From contig NC_085124.1 of the NCBI RefSeq assembly GCF_030269925.1, forward strand, positions 13,392,001 through 13,456,000: a stretch of DNA of 64,000 nt, written 5' to 3'. Positions within the stretch are counted from its first letter, which is position 1; each line of letters starts with the position of its first letter. The stretch is from Bombyx mori (taxonomy: Eukaryota > Arthropoda > Insecta > Lepidoptera > Bombycidae). Both the position numbers and the translations under genes were made by a program. The notes below the pieces were generated by a model. It saw only the letters and a list, made by a program, of their open reading frames with translations. It did not search any database and was not told the origin of the DNA. Shown here one piece after another: positions 26,101 through 33,784 of this stretch.

Positions 26101-28484
26101 ACTGGTTTTTTATTCGTAGATGGTGTCAATGGACTGAGCCCTAGGTTCGGAGTCGACGACAGACCCGGCTCTCCGATTCCTTCAGTAAGTAAAAACATCG
26201 AATAAAAGAAGAAAAAAAAACGCTCTTTTTAATTGTTACAATTTCGAACGGAATTAACATCGAATTTACCTATCGAATGATCTTGAAATGAAATCAACTA
26301 AACTCCATTTAATTTCCAGGTCACTCCCGACGTGAACACGTATCAACAGAAGAAGAATCTGGCGCAGGGTATGATGGACCTCGCGCTGCTGTCCGCTAAC
26401 GCAAACCAGCTGCGTTACGTACTCGAATCTCAGACGTCTCACCCGTATTACTACCCAAGTCTTGCCTTTATTGGACTAAGCATCATTTTACAGGTAATAA
26501 TACTCTTCATCTTGTTCCCGTGCCACAAACGCACTTTCATCGTGAAACTTGAGTAGGTACCTAAATCGATCGATATCTATGACGTTGGGTAGCCTTTTAA
26601 CATCAGTTGGCCGTGTTTTCATCAAATCACCATAGTCGTAGGTGAATGAAGTTAGCCCCTCAAAAAAAATTTTTTTTCCTATTTTATACTTATTTTCTAT
26701 TAATTCGTTTGTTCATCATTTGTTCATTATTGTTCACTGTTAATAATTGTTTGTTCTGCATTTATTTATTTAAAAAAAATATTTAAAAATATACCTACAA
26801 GTTAGCCCCTCTAATGCAATTTTTAATATTTTTTCATCCTTAATGACTCGTAAATATTAATTTTCGATTGTTCTTATATAAAACACGTTTGTTATCTTTC
26901 GAAATTACTCGTTTTTTGTTTAATTTACTATTTTTATTAGTTGAATAAATGTATGCAAAATATGTGTACTGCGCATGCGTCAACTATAATGCCTAAACTT
27001 TCTACGCGGTTTTAATCGTGAAAAAAAAAAACAAATATAAATCCTGAAGGAGCAATTAATTGGTATACAGTTTAATTAAAAAAAATAAAAAATAAATAAA
27101 TGAAATAATGTGCATTGGCGTTAAGTTAGACCAAATACATTTTTTCCATCCTCCTACTTATCGTTATGAAAGTATAAAAAAGATAGGGAGTTCACATAGG
27201 TAATATAAACAAATAAGTAAATATGTTCATTATTTATCTTTCAAGATTTTTTTTTTTTATTGCTTAGATGTGTGGACGAGCTCACAACCCACCTGGTGTT
27301 AAGTGGTTACTGAAGCCCATAGACATCTACAACGTAAATGCGCCACACACCTTGAGATATAGTTCTAAGGTCTCAGTATAGTCACAACGGCTGCCCCACC
27401 CTTCAAACCGAAACGCATTACTGCTTCACGGCAGAAATAGGCGGGGCGGTGGTACCTACCCGTGCGGACTCACAAGAGGTCCTACCACCAGTAACAAGAG
27501 GTCCTACCACCAGTAAACAAGAGGTCCTACCACCAGTAATAAGAGATAATATAGGTATACATTATAATAAGTTTTTTACACAGTCGAAATTATATTCCTA
27601 ACATTAGTAAAATAACATTTTAATACGATAGGTAAGAGGATGGAAAAAATGTATTTGGTCTAACTTAACGCCAATGCACATTATTTCATTTATTTATTTT
27701 TTAATTTTTTTAATTAAACTGTATACCAATTAATTGCTTTATATGCAATTAATTTATATTTGTTTTTTTTTCACGATTAAAACCGCGTAGAAAGTTTAGG
27801 CATTATAGTTGACGCATGCGCAGTACACATATTTTGCATACATTTATTCAACTAATAAAAATAGTAAATTAAACAAAAAACGAGTAATTTCGAAAGAGAA
27901 CAAACGTGTTTTATATAAGAACAATCGAAAATGAATATTTACGAGTCATTAAGGATGAAAAAATATTAAAAATTGCATTAGAGGGGCTAACTTGTAGGTA
28001 TATTTTTAAATATTTTTTTTAAATAAATAAATGCAGAACAAACAATTATTAACAGTGAACAATAATGAACAAATGATGAACAAACGAATTAATAGAAAAT
28101 AAGTATAAAATAGGAAAAAAAAAATTATGAGGGGCTAACTTCATTCACCTTATAGTCGTTGTTGAAAAAAAAATTAAAAAAAAAGAAATACTATTATAGG
28201 TTATGATATTTATCAAACCTAACCTATAAGAGCTAACCTAACATACTTTAAGCATGTCTTTGACATTTCAGATCGCAGTTGGAGTTGGTTTAATCCTCAA
28301 TAGTCGTTATGACGTTAACGACAAGAAAGAGATTTGCAAAGCCGATAAAATAAATAATATGACAGTGCTCGGCATCTTCCTCATCACGTTCGTGAACGTT
28401 TTCATCGCTTCGTTCAGTGTTTCGAGCTCTGTGACGTCAACAGGCTCTGCGGTGACGCCGCAACAATTAGCACCAAATGCTTAG
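1994..28484 (+). CDS. Ninjurin (ninjurin-A-like) gene, six coding exons
   Basis: Coding exons 1994-2158, 21224-21335 (or from 21216), 25546-25611, 26120-26184, 26320-26493 and 28272-28484 join in phase to 795 nt, a 264-residue model. Residues 1-136 are hydrophilic, rich in Asp, Glu and Pro, and look disordered. Residues 137-175 hold the conserved ninjurin segment (NTYQQKKNLAQGMMDLALLS, then ANANQLRYVLE). Membrane spans lie at about 179-203 and 225-244, separated by a short loop, and a Ser/Thr-rich tail follows. Known for the family: small two-pass plasma-membrane proteins; vertebrate NINJ1 oligomerises to rupture the membrane during lytic death, and Drosophila NijA acts in adhesion and protease-dependent signalling. 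The N-terminal region is longer than in vertebrate ninjurins. The start is the ATG at 1994; a GTG two codons upstream is not needed. Intron 1 is about 19 kb and repeat-filled. The identification is secure; the exon 2 acceptor is not. Confidence 0.94.
2270..2477 (+). mobile_element. Bm1-like SINE at the start of ninjurin intron 1
   Basis: CCCACTGACTTTCTCGCCGG through AATAGGTAGGGAAAAAAG, diverged from other copies. It lies about 110 bp after the exon 1 donor. Confidence 0.8.
3085..3510 (+). repeat. Interspersed repeat copy 1 (about 420 bp)
   Basis: From GTAGTCGAAATTCGACTATA to TCACGTATTAATATATATAG. Most of the sequence recurs in inverted orientation at 11505-11912. The outer end is a small palindrome, AGTCGAAATTCGACT. 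Non-coding; class not assigned. Confidence 0.65.
3906..3978 (+). mobile_element. Fragment of the second tRNA-related SINE family
   Basis: AATGTGGGTGGCGGCATTTA and GGGCTCCAGTAACCACTA are the 3' part of the family; the 3' end and tail are lost. Confidence 0.65.
4098..4333 (+). mobile_element. tRNA-related SINE, 3' half
   Basis: GGTGATAGGACCTCTTGGGA through CCACCCATCTAAGCAAAAAA. The head with the tRNA promoter boxes is absent. Confidence 0.85.
4967..6191 (+). mobile_element. Decayed Tc1/mariner-type DNA transposon
   Basis: Inverted ends of about 20 bp: CCGGCAAACTTCTTGAGCA at 4972 and its complement ending at 6186, with further similarity (GTATA-TA) outside. Between them is a broken transposase reading on the + strand. 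The presence of a TA at the ends is compatible with Tc1/mariner insertion, but the superfamily is inferred. The length, about 1.2 kb, implies internal deletion. Confidence 0.7.
5267..6001 (+). pseudogene. Broken transposase of the 4967-6191 element
   Basis: An ATG at 5267 opens 116 codons (MPRQTGVVFKRKGRKIVYDV onward) with a helix-turn-helix-like N-terminal part and a basic GKKRSGKKK stretch, ending at a stop at 5615. Similarity to the transposase type continues past the stop with frame breaks (KELGFRWKK about 5650, NYTDEPY about 5800). It then jumps to an acidic C-terminal tail (5813-6001, DSDSGDENSDDDD). Most of the catalytic core is missing, so it cannot be active. Confidence 0.6.
6192..8294. 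other. AT-rich intron stretch without recognised features
   Basis: Part of ninjurin intron 1. I see no exon-like open frame flanked by splice sites, and no SINE. Confidence 0.5.
8295..8540 (-). mobile_element. tRNA-related SINE, minus strand, 3' half
   Basis: GCTTAGATGGGTGGACGAAC through GGTCCCACCACCAGTAATTG. Confidence 0.85.
8974..9190 (-). mobile_element. tRNA-related SINE, minus strand, truncated
   Basis: TTTGCTTAGATGGGTGGACG through CACGGGAGAAATAGGCAATG. It ends before the CCACCAGTAA block. Confidence 0.83.
9191..10974. other. Ninjurin intron 1, no recognised gene
   Basis: AT-rich. It includes TGTTCCACGTGGAACGCTC near 9544 (palindromic GTTCCACGTGGAAC), otherwise nothing assigned. Confidence 0.5.
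10975..11185 (+). mobile_element. tRNA-related SINE, 3' half
   Basis: TCCTGGTGGTAGGACGTCTT through CCTCGTCCACCCAACTAAAT. Internal bases after AGATCTTAGAACTC are deleted. Confidence 0.8.
11505..11912 (-). repeat. Interspersed repeat copy 2 (inverse of 3085-3510)
   Basis: Contains TTTGTATCCCTTTTTACGAA, CATACCATGTATTTGACGCA and AGTCGAATTTCGACTACTGC, complements of copy 1 with scattered differences. Both copies lie in ninjurin intron 1. Confidence 0.65.
12070..12190. repeat. Degenerate tandem repeat
   Basis: AAGGCCGAAGCCACGTCTTC recurs as AAGGCCGAAGCCAGGTCTTG and AAGGCCTAAGCCGCTTCTTC, spaced 35-50 bp apart. It lies in ninjurin intron 1. Confidence 0.55.
13243..13410 (+). mobile_element. tRNA-related SINE fragment
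   Basis: CTACCTATTTCTGCTGTTTG through CCACCCATCTAAGCAATGAA, 5' truncated. Confidence 0.8.
14277..14410 (-). mobile_element. Probable 3' end of a non-LTR retrotransposon, minus strand
   Basis: A (GA)n run is followed by TATTCTTTATTGTACACCAA and GGCGGTCTTATCGCTAAAAG, CGATCTCTTCCAGACAACC. I recognise this as a frequent moth LINE tail. Family name not assigned. Confidence 0.5.
16430..16602 (+). mobile_element. Bm1-like SINE, 5' truncated
   Basis: TCTTCTCAGTGGGTCGCGTT through CATAGGTAGGAAAAAAAATC. The upstream head is missing. Confidence 0.85.
17468..17903 (-). mobile_element. tRNA-related SINE, full length, minus strand
   Basis: Runs from GATGTGTGGACGAGCTCACA to the tRNA-like head. On the minus strand the head reads TGGCCTAAAGGATAAGACGT (A box) and GTGTTCGAATCCC (B box), so it should be read by RNA polymerase III. 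About 435 bp. Confidence 0.9.
17921..17995 (+). repeat. Short interspersed repeat, copy 1
   Basis: TTCTCATAGTTTGATTGATG and TATTAGTCGTGGTAATAGTT recur with few changes at 36341-36412. It directly follows a full-length SINE. Confidence 0.55.
18008..18098 (-). mobile_element. tRNA-related SINE fragment, minus strand
   Basis: CACCGGTTACTGGAGCCCAT through TCTAAGGTCTCAGTATA, both ends missing. Confidence 0.75.
18979..19262 (+). repeat. Ubiquitous arthropod retroelement fragment (CTAGCTGACCCGGC type)
   Basis: Begins CTAGCTGACCCGGCAGACTT and ends AATCGGTCCAGCCGTTCTCG through TATATATAGATA. These two blocks are typical of a non-LTR-derived repeat found across insects. No coding content. Confidence 0.65.
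20334..20705 (+). mobile_element. 3' end of a jockey/CR1-type non-LTR retrotransposon
   Basis: An open stretch (20380-20661) encodes the reverse-transcriptase C-terminal end (SSRFYHRTARHRSRVHPYYL, then FLPRTIRLWNEF and FKRGLWRVLSGRQR), typical of this LINE group. It is followed by the family's 3' tail and a run of A at 20696. The rest of the element is absent (5' truncation). It lies in ninjurin intron 1. Confidence 0.75.
20727..21160 (+). mobile_element. tRNA-related SINE, full length, just before ninjurin exon 2
   Basis: GTCGTCATGGCCTAAAGGAT (A box), GGTGTTCGAATCCCGC (B box), body, and CAATCTATGCAATAAAAATA. It ends about 55 bp before the exon 2 acceptor, and it follows a LINE tail directly. 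Confidence 0.9.
21216..21335 (+). CDS. Ninjurin coding exon 2 (acidic region)
   Basis: The reading is PEIDDLGDDAEKPSDATPYQ and onward to PTVPGE, ending with one base (G) before the donor GTAATT at 21336. AGs offer acceptors before 21216, 21222 and 21224. Only 21224 (phase 0) joins exon 1 directly in frame; the first two would need an unseen exon ending in phase 1. The exon lies just after a full-length SINE. Confidence 0.8.
21451..21619. mobile_element. Short MITE with about 45-bp inverted ends
   Basis: GTGCTTAGTCCGAGTTTTTT and AACGTTCTCGATAGCGTAAA on the left return as complements on the right, ending ACTAAGCAC. The total is about 169 bp with no coding capacity. TCTT occurs just outside both ends. 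It lies in ninjurin intron 2, about 115 bp after the exon 2 donor. The ends look like a MITE common in moths. Confidence 0.75.
22541..22632 (-). mobile_element. tRNA-related SINE, short 3' end, minus strand
   Basis: A long T run, then GCTTAGGTGAGTGGACGAGC through GGCGCCACCCACCT. Only about 90 bp is present. Confidence 0.8.
22873..22935 (+). repeat. LINE tail fragment (CCACTGCTGGACATAGG type)
   Basis: A short (CAT)n run is followed by GTCCACTGCTGGACATAGGC and CTCTCCCAATCC, a hallmark fragment of an RTE-like retroelement in moths. It is adjacent to a Bm1-like SINE piece. Confidence 0.55.
22967..23113 (-). mobile_element. Bm1-like SINE fragment, minus strand
   Basis: GTGAACTCACGGGTTCAACC, TAGCCCTAGCAAGAGTAATG and CTCACCGGGCTGTGTCTATG match the middle of the family in reverse. 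Both ends are missing. Confidence 0.75.
23516..24354. mobile_element. MITE-like element with AGGGTTGCCAGA ends, interrupted
   Basis: AGGGTTGCCAGA at 23516 is matched by TCTGGCAACCCT ending at 24354. Without the GC-rich insertion inside (next entry) the element is about 295 bp, AT-rich and non-coding. The target duplication is not clear. It lies in ninjurin intron 2. Confidence 0.6.
23580..24108 (-). mobile_element. GC-rich retroposed unit with 16-bp target duplication
   Basis: A 529-bp GC-rich block begins with a poly-T run on the + strand, which is a poly-A tail on the minus strand. It is flanked by a perfect repeat, GAGCAAAAAAATACCT, at 23564-23579 and 24109-24124. Tail plus duplication show target-primed insertion of a minus-strand RNA copy. 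Composition differs sharply from the surroundings. Short open frames on the minus strand resemble no family I can name; it could be a non-LTR fragment or a SINE. Confidence 0.7.
24712..25146 (+). mobile_element. tRNA-related SINE, full length
   Basis: GTCGTCGTGGCCTAAAGGAT through CCACCCATCTAAGCAATAAA. The copy is complete, with A and B boxes; the B box reads TTTTCGAATCCC. A minus-oriented scrap of the same family (25157-25187) and another piece (25222-25250) follow. Confidence 0.9.
25546..25611 (+). CDS. Ninjurin coding exon 3 (acidic region)
   Basis: Acceptor TTTCTTTCAG ends at 25545; the donor GGTAAAT is used at 25612. The reading TDETHNPDDDAEATAEDGLS continues the acidic linker, and phase 1 is kept on both sides. 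An in-frame alternative donor lies 48 nt downstream (see findings). Confidence 0.85.
26120..26184 (+). CDS. Ninjurin coding exon 4
   Basis: Lies between the acceptor TATTCGTAG and the donor GTAAGT. It encodes GVNGLSPRFGVDDRPGSPIP and a Ser, a Pro/Gly-rich linker before the conserved ninjurin domain. It enters in phase 1 and leaves in phase 0, which matches both neighbours. Confidence 0.88.
26320..26493 (+). CDS. Ninjurin coding exon 5 (conserved helices and first membrane span)
   Basis: Acceptor AATTTCCAG, donor GTAATA, 58 codons in phase 0. It holds the family signature (NTYQQKKNLAQGMMDLALLS, then ANANQLRYVLE) and the start of the first membrane span, YYYPSLAFIGLSIILQ. In NINJ1 this part forms the amphipathic helices used in oligomerisation. 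Confidence 0.95.
26640..28151. mobile_element. Foldback element FB-A in the last ninjurin intron
   Basis: Two inverted arms, about 26640-27163 and 27627-28150 (about 525 bp each), are nearly complementary. The ends read AGGTGAATGAAGTTAGCCCC and its complement. ATAGTCGT flanks both sides (26632-26639 and 28152-28159), an 8-bp target duplication of the kind left by hAT-type transposases. The arms are AT-rich and encode nothing. The loop holds a minus-strand SINE (27249-27541). Confidence 0.85.
27249..27541 (-). mobile_element. tRNA-related SINE in the FB-A loop, with triplicated end
   Basis: TTTATTGCTTAGATGTGTGG through GGTCCTACCACCAGTAA. The last 25-27 bp (ACAAGAGGTCCTACCACCAG type) occur three times in tandem at about 27468-27541. 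Confidence 0.88.
28272..28484 (+). CDS. Ninjurin coding exon 6 (second membrane span, C-terminus)
   Basis: Acceptor GACATTTCAG, 70 codons, stop TAG at 28482-28484. It completes the first span (IAVGVGLIL), encodes the loop with NSRYDVND, the second span (TVLGIFLITFVNVFIASF) and a Ser/Thr-rich tail ending QLAPNA. The preceding intron contains foldback element FB-A. Confidence 0.95.
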   Translation: MAVGVGLILNSRYDVNDKKEICKADKINNMTVLGIFLITFVNVFIASFSVSSSVTSTGSAVTPQQLAPNA

Positions 28485-29935
28485 CAGCAAGAAACCTAAT
28501 TCGGACTCTAGTCAAAAATGTGCTCTTACAAAAACTCCGAGAAAAGATCAAAGAATCACTAAAGAAACATGTTAGGTGCCATTGCTATGCCGTATTGGCG
28601 CCAAACTAGATTCTGAAACTAAGCCTTTAATGACTTTGTACATCGAATTACTCGTGTATTTAATGGCCTCGAATGGGTAGAATTTACTAAACTACACTTA
28701 ATTCAAATTCAGTGAATTGAATTGTAAAGATGAGGATTACTACAGGAAATATATTATCTCGTTTAAGTTAAAAACTAATTTTGTATACAACTTATAAGTA
28801 ATTTGTCTGTGTTTTTGCCCTCTGTAAATTCCTGATTATGAATCTCTTAAATACGCCTTGCTTATTTAATGATAAAACATAAGTATGTAATTATTTCTTT
28901 ATTTCTACTATTTATTCAAGATGAAAGCCAATCCTCTAAGATTTATTGTTGGGTGCTATTTGGAAAAGTGCTTATTATAAAATGTATGTATTTGTGTATT
29001 TAATACATAATATGTATACATATAGTTAGAAATAATATACTCTTAGATAAGGTTTGTGGTTGAGCAGTGCCCGATGTATTTATCAAAAAAATATATATAT
29101 ATTATTGTTTCCTTTTTAACAATGGTTCTAACGGAATAAATATAAAAATCAGTTTGTATAATTCATATTACTTACTTACTAGCAGGTCTGTAGTAATGAT
29201 CATGTATAATTTTATATCTCTGTATATTTTAAGTATTGTTCTAACGGTATATCGGGAAACCTAACATAACACCAGTACTACCGAAAGCAGGCGTGTAAGG
29301 TAAAAAAAATGGAAATTGAAATGTAACATTCGTTTTCTAGGTTAAATAATTTAAAAAAATAGTTTTAGTAAGTTAAAAATTGAAATACAATTCATTTCGT
29401 GAACCCGTAATTCAAACCGAATGCAGCTGCTGCGGTCGCGGGAGATCGGATCGTTAACCCCTTATAATTCATTAATTTACATTACTCGTAGTAAAGTTTA
29501 GTATTTAGGGAAATCAATCATCATCATCAACTAATCGTTTTCAGGAACGATTTTCTTAAACCGAGTCTACAATAGCACCTAGCCGAGAAGTGTCGAAAGA
29601 TTTTTTTTTTCTATAAAGATCGCAATATTTCTAAGAAAATCGCTTATTCAGGCCCATAGATTTTTTAAGTACTTTCCAGAATAATTGCAATAAAATTGCA
29701 ATAAAAAAAGCTTTATTTTCAATAAAAAGTTGCTAATACTAACATTAGCTATTATAAAATGCTGTAGTGACTGTACCTAATAAAGGCGTCTAGGAATTTA
29801 AAATTATCTTAACTTAAATTTAGTTCTCTGCTCATTAATTTTAATCGTACATAAACAAAACTTTTTCTCTGAAATATGACTGAACGTCTGCTACGATAAA
29901 TGTATGTAAATACTTAATACATATATGTAGTACAG
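28485..29935 (+). other. Ninjurin 3' untranslated region and flank
   Basis: AT-rich sequence after the stop with several AATAAA signals (for example near 29132, 29690 and 29722). The real polyadenylation site cannot be chosen from sequence. Confidence 0.4.
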
Positions 29936-29937
29936 TA

Positions 29938-30510
29938 AGGGCCGAGTCACACCGGAATGGCAGCGGCCCCCGGCGTCGCCGCTGGCAGCCTCGCGCGGCC
30001 TCCAGACTGCACGCGCCTAGTCTCCTCTGGACTAGTTTCTTCAATCGGCAATGATCGTGTAATAAAAATGAATCCCGCAAAATTATAATTTGTGTAATTA
30101 CTGGTTGTAGGATCTCTTGTGAGTCCGCGCGGGTAGGTACCACCGCCCTGCCTATTTCTGCCGTGAAGCAGTAATGCGTTTCGGTTTGAAGGGTGGGGTG
30201 GACGAGCTCACAGCTTATATAAGCAATTAAAAAAAACGTGTGTTTAGAGTGAACATGATGGAATTGGTTATTATACATAACGCGGTGCCGCGAGCGGCCT
30301 CGTATCGCCGCTGGCAGAACCACCGACAAGACGCACGTGGCGCGCGGCTGCTCGCTTCACCGCGGGCAGGTGGCGGCAGTGTGCGACCTTTTCTAGCTTT
30401 TCAAGCGATACTGGTCCTTTAAGTATATAGATAAAGCTTAAAATTATTTCACACTGAAAGTGCTCGCCGCGACGCTGCCGGCCGCTGCCATTCCGGTGTG
30501 ACTCGGCCCT
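29938..30510. mobile_element. TIR element with GC-rich ends (TA flanked)
   Basis: AGGGCCGAGTCACACCGGAA then TGGCAGCGGC at the left end is matched by its complement at the right, about 31 bp. TA flanks both ends (29936-29937, 30511-30512). It is non-coding, with GC-rich subterminal parts, and contains a plus-strand SINE fragment (30042-30234). It lies about 1.45 kb past the ninjurin stop. Confidence 0.7.
30042..30234 (+). mobile_element. tRNA-related SINE, internally deleted, inside the TIR element
   Basis: GGCAATGATCGTGTAATAAA through GGTTTGAAGGGTGGGG, then a jump to GTGGACGAGCTCACAGC on the opposite strand. It is a rearranged copy. Confidence 0.75.
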
Positions 30511-30799
30511 TAGTTATTAATACTTGGTGCTTATTCATTTTTTCGCTTTTATTTATTAAGATTTCTATATTTATAAGACTGAAATTTTGTATGATTAAAC
30601 TGTGTGACAATTTTATTTTTATGGTTATGAAATACTGTATATATAATATGGTGGATGTTTATTTCATAGATACACAACTCCTACAAATTTTGAAAAATAC
30701 AAATAAATCCATCCGAATGAAAAAAAATTATTTTATTTCACTTCACACAATAAATGTAAATTGCATTGTGTACAAGTGTGTCAACCGGACTTAAAAGTT

Positions 30800-30975
30800 A
30801 AAAAGTAGGGAGTGTTGTAGGTCTGCACGGGTAGGTAGCAGTAATGCGTACCTTAGAACTTATATCTCTAGGTGAGCGGTGGCATTTACGTTGTACATGT
30901 CTATGGGCTTCGGTGACCACTTAACACCAGAAGAGCAGTGAACTCGCCCAGCCATCGGAACAATGAAAAAAAACT
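30800..30975 (+). mobile_element. tRNA-related SINE, degenerate
   Basis: GGTCTGCACGGGTAGGTAGC and GCATTTACGTTGTACATGTC, through CCAGCCATCGGAACAATGAA. Middle portion deleted. Confidence 0.7.
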
Positions 30976-31033
30976 ACAAAATTAAGGCTCAATAAATTAA
31001 CCTTACGTTTTTCAAAACAATAAAACGGCAATA

Positions 31034-33781
31034 TAGTCTAGTCAACAAGTTCAAAAACGTGTTAAATAGACATAAAGTTCCTAAAAATATGTACGATAGC
31101 TCATTGGATGCGGAATGATGTCTACAAAAATGTTTTTTAAGGGCTTATTAGCACATAAAAAATTGCGATTGTTATAAACAAAATAAGATTTAAAAAAAAA
31201 GGAATTTGGTTTTTCCTTAATTATTTCTAAAATAATGATATTTAAGGAATTTTGAAAAAAGATCCTGAAAGAGGAGGAAATTTCCAATAAAAAAGTCCCA
31301 ACTCCCGGAATTCTATCTCTATTATTTATAAAAAAAAATTAACGCTGAAAATAGCGCTCCGCGAGGTCGTTACGGCATAGGCGCGCCGTCTAAAAAGCCC
31401 GTATATCACCTAAAATATTTTTTTATAGTATTAAATAACAATTTAAAAATTTGAATAAATTATGGTGTAATCTAAACACTTGAACGAAAAAAACCTCGGT
31501 GAAAAAAAAATTTTATATCGATTTTTCAAAAATTTACACCATTGTTAATTAACTAACTTTTTTCCAATCTCTGTTTTTATAAATTACGGTATAAAAGTTA
31601 CAATAATTCATCTATAAATTTTTCCCTTCGTGGAGCTCTTATCATTTAAGTACTTAATAAAGTTAAGCAAAAAAAATTTTTTAATCTTTATTATTTTGAT
31701 AATTAGAATTTTTTTTAATTAACAAAAAATTAAATTTCTAAAAAATGTTATGAAAAATAGTTTTTTTTCGTAATATCTTAATATTGCTGTTTTTGCATCT
31801 ACCATAGGTATTAATTAACATTTAAAAAAAAAATTAACATTTAAAAAAATTTTTTTACGCTGTTTGTTAAGAAATTGTTTATAAATAAATAGACTATTTT
31901 GGGATTTAAAAAAAAAAAAAATTACCGTCTTATTGTATTTTTTACAGCATTTTTAGATATTATATGATAATGAAATTACAGCCGTTACATAATTTGTCAA
32001 GCTATAAATTGTTATAACTTTTAAACTATAAGAGATACGGTAAAGGACACTCAGGTCATTTTTATAAAGGATTTATTTATCTTTAAAATAAATTCAAAAT
32101 CGATCCTGTAACTATTGTTTATCAGTTATAAGCATTTGTTTATAAAAATTTAAGATTTTTTTGATATTTTTTGAAATTTCATAGCTTATAATTTGTTGAA
32201 TAATATAGATACAGCTACGGACCCAAAAACTTTTTTGTTCTATGATAAAATATCTTTCTAATTACGTATAAATCATAGAAATATATAATTTTGTTTAAAT
32301 AATATACTAGTTTTAATTTATACTTACCTCATTTACATTCTGCTATCGATCAGTTTTCATTTATTTATCAAATGCTTATAACAACTGATAAACAATAGTT
32401 ACAGGATCGATTTTGAATTTATTTTAAAGATAAATAAATCCTTTATAAAAATGACCTGAGTGTCCTTTACCGTATCTCTTATAGTTTAAAAGTTATAACA
32501 ATTTATAGCTTGACAAATTATGTAACGGCTGTAATTTCATTATCATATAATATCTAAAAATGCTGTAAAAAATACAATTTTTTTTTTCTATATTTTATTA
32601 TGTATGGTTGTTTTTGTCATTTTTTGTAGTCTTCGAAAAAAAATATAACGATTAATATTAATTTTTTATAACAAATTGTTAAGTTAATAAACAATGAAAT
32701 TATTTATAAAAAAATGATTTCTTTGTTAATCCGCTGAAAAGAGTCAATGATGATTTTTAAGAAAAAAATAATTTTAACTAATTATTTAAACAATTGAAAT
32801 ATGAAAAAAACGATTTTAAACAATTAAAACATTTATTTAAGAAATTTTTTTTTTTTTTTAAATATTTATTTCACCTATACAATAAGACGGTAATTTTTTT
32901 TTTTAAATCCCAAAATAGTCTATTTATTTATAAACAATTTCTTAACAAACAGCGTAAATTTTTTTTTTTAAATGTGAATTTTTTTTTTTTAAATGTTAAT
33001 TAATACCTATGGTAGATGCAAAAACAGCAATATTAAGATATTACGAAAAAAAACTATTTTTCATAACATTTTTTAGAAATTTAATTTTTTGTTAATTAAA
33101 AAAAATTATAATTATCAAAATAATAAAGATTAAAAAAATTTTTTTGCTTAACTTTATTAAGTACTTAAATGATAAGAGCTCCACGAAGGGAAAAATTTAT
33201 AGATGAATTATTGTAACTTTTATACCGTAATTTATAAAAACAGAGATTGGAAAAAAGTTAGTTAATTAACAATGGTGTAAATTTTTGAAAAATCGATATA
33301 AAATTTTTTTTTCACCGAGGTTTTTTTCGTTCAAGTGTTTAGATTACACCATAATTTATTCAAATTTTTAAATTGTTATTTAATACTATAAAAAAAATAT
33401 TTTAGGTGATATACGGGCTTTTTAGACGGCGCGCCTATGCCGTAACGACCTCGCGGAGCGCTATTTTCAGCGTTAATTTTTTTTTATAAATAATAGAGAT
33501 AGAATTCCGGGAGTTGGGACTTTTTTATTGGAAATTTCCTCCTCTTTCAGGATCTTTTTTCAAAATTCCTTAAATATCATTATTTTAGAAATAATTAAGG
33601 AAAAACCAAATTCCTTTTTCTTTAAATCTTATTTTGTTTATAACAATCGCAATTTTTTATGTGCTAACAAGCCCTTAAAAAACATTTTTGTAGACATCAT
33701 TCCGCATCCAATGAGCTATCGTACATATTTTTAGGAGCTTTATGTCTATTTAACACGTTTTTGAACTTGTTGACTAGACTA
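31034..33781. mobile_element. Foldback element FB-B between ninjurin and eIF5
   Basis: A left arm (about 31034-32145) and right arm (about 32367-33781) are inverted copies around a loop of roughly 220 bp. The ends read TAGTCTAGTCAACAAGTT and its complement. ATA occurs immediately outside both ends (31031-31033, 33782-33784), a 3-bp target duplication. Each arm contains a GC-rich island near AACGCTGAAAATAGCGC. The right arm has about 300 bp (32577-32877) missing from the left. An identical 68-codon open frame appears in both arms; it is a by-product of the inverted repeat. Confidence 0.85.
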
Positions 33782-33784
33782 ATA

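Noticed and set aside
27468..27541. A CRISPR-like direct repeat array
   Set aside because: Three contiguous SINE-derived units without spacers, in an insect nuclear genome.
29841..30329. A 162-codon minus-strand frame
   Set aside because: It runs through the TIR element end and a rearranged SINE; no domain is recognisable.
31081..33734. Identical 68-codon frames on opposite strands
   Set aside because: They arise because the arms of FB-B are inverted copies; the reading is AT-biased (Phe, Asn, Ile, Lys) and has no recognisable motif.
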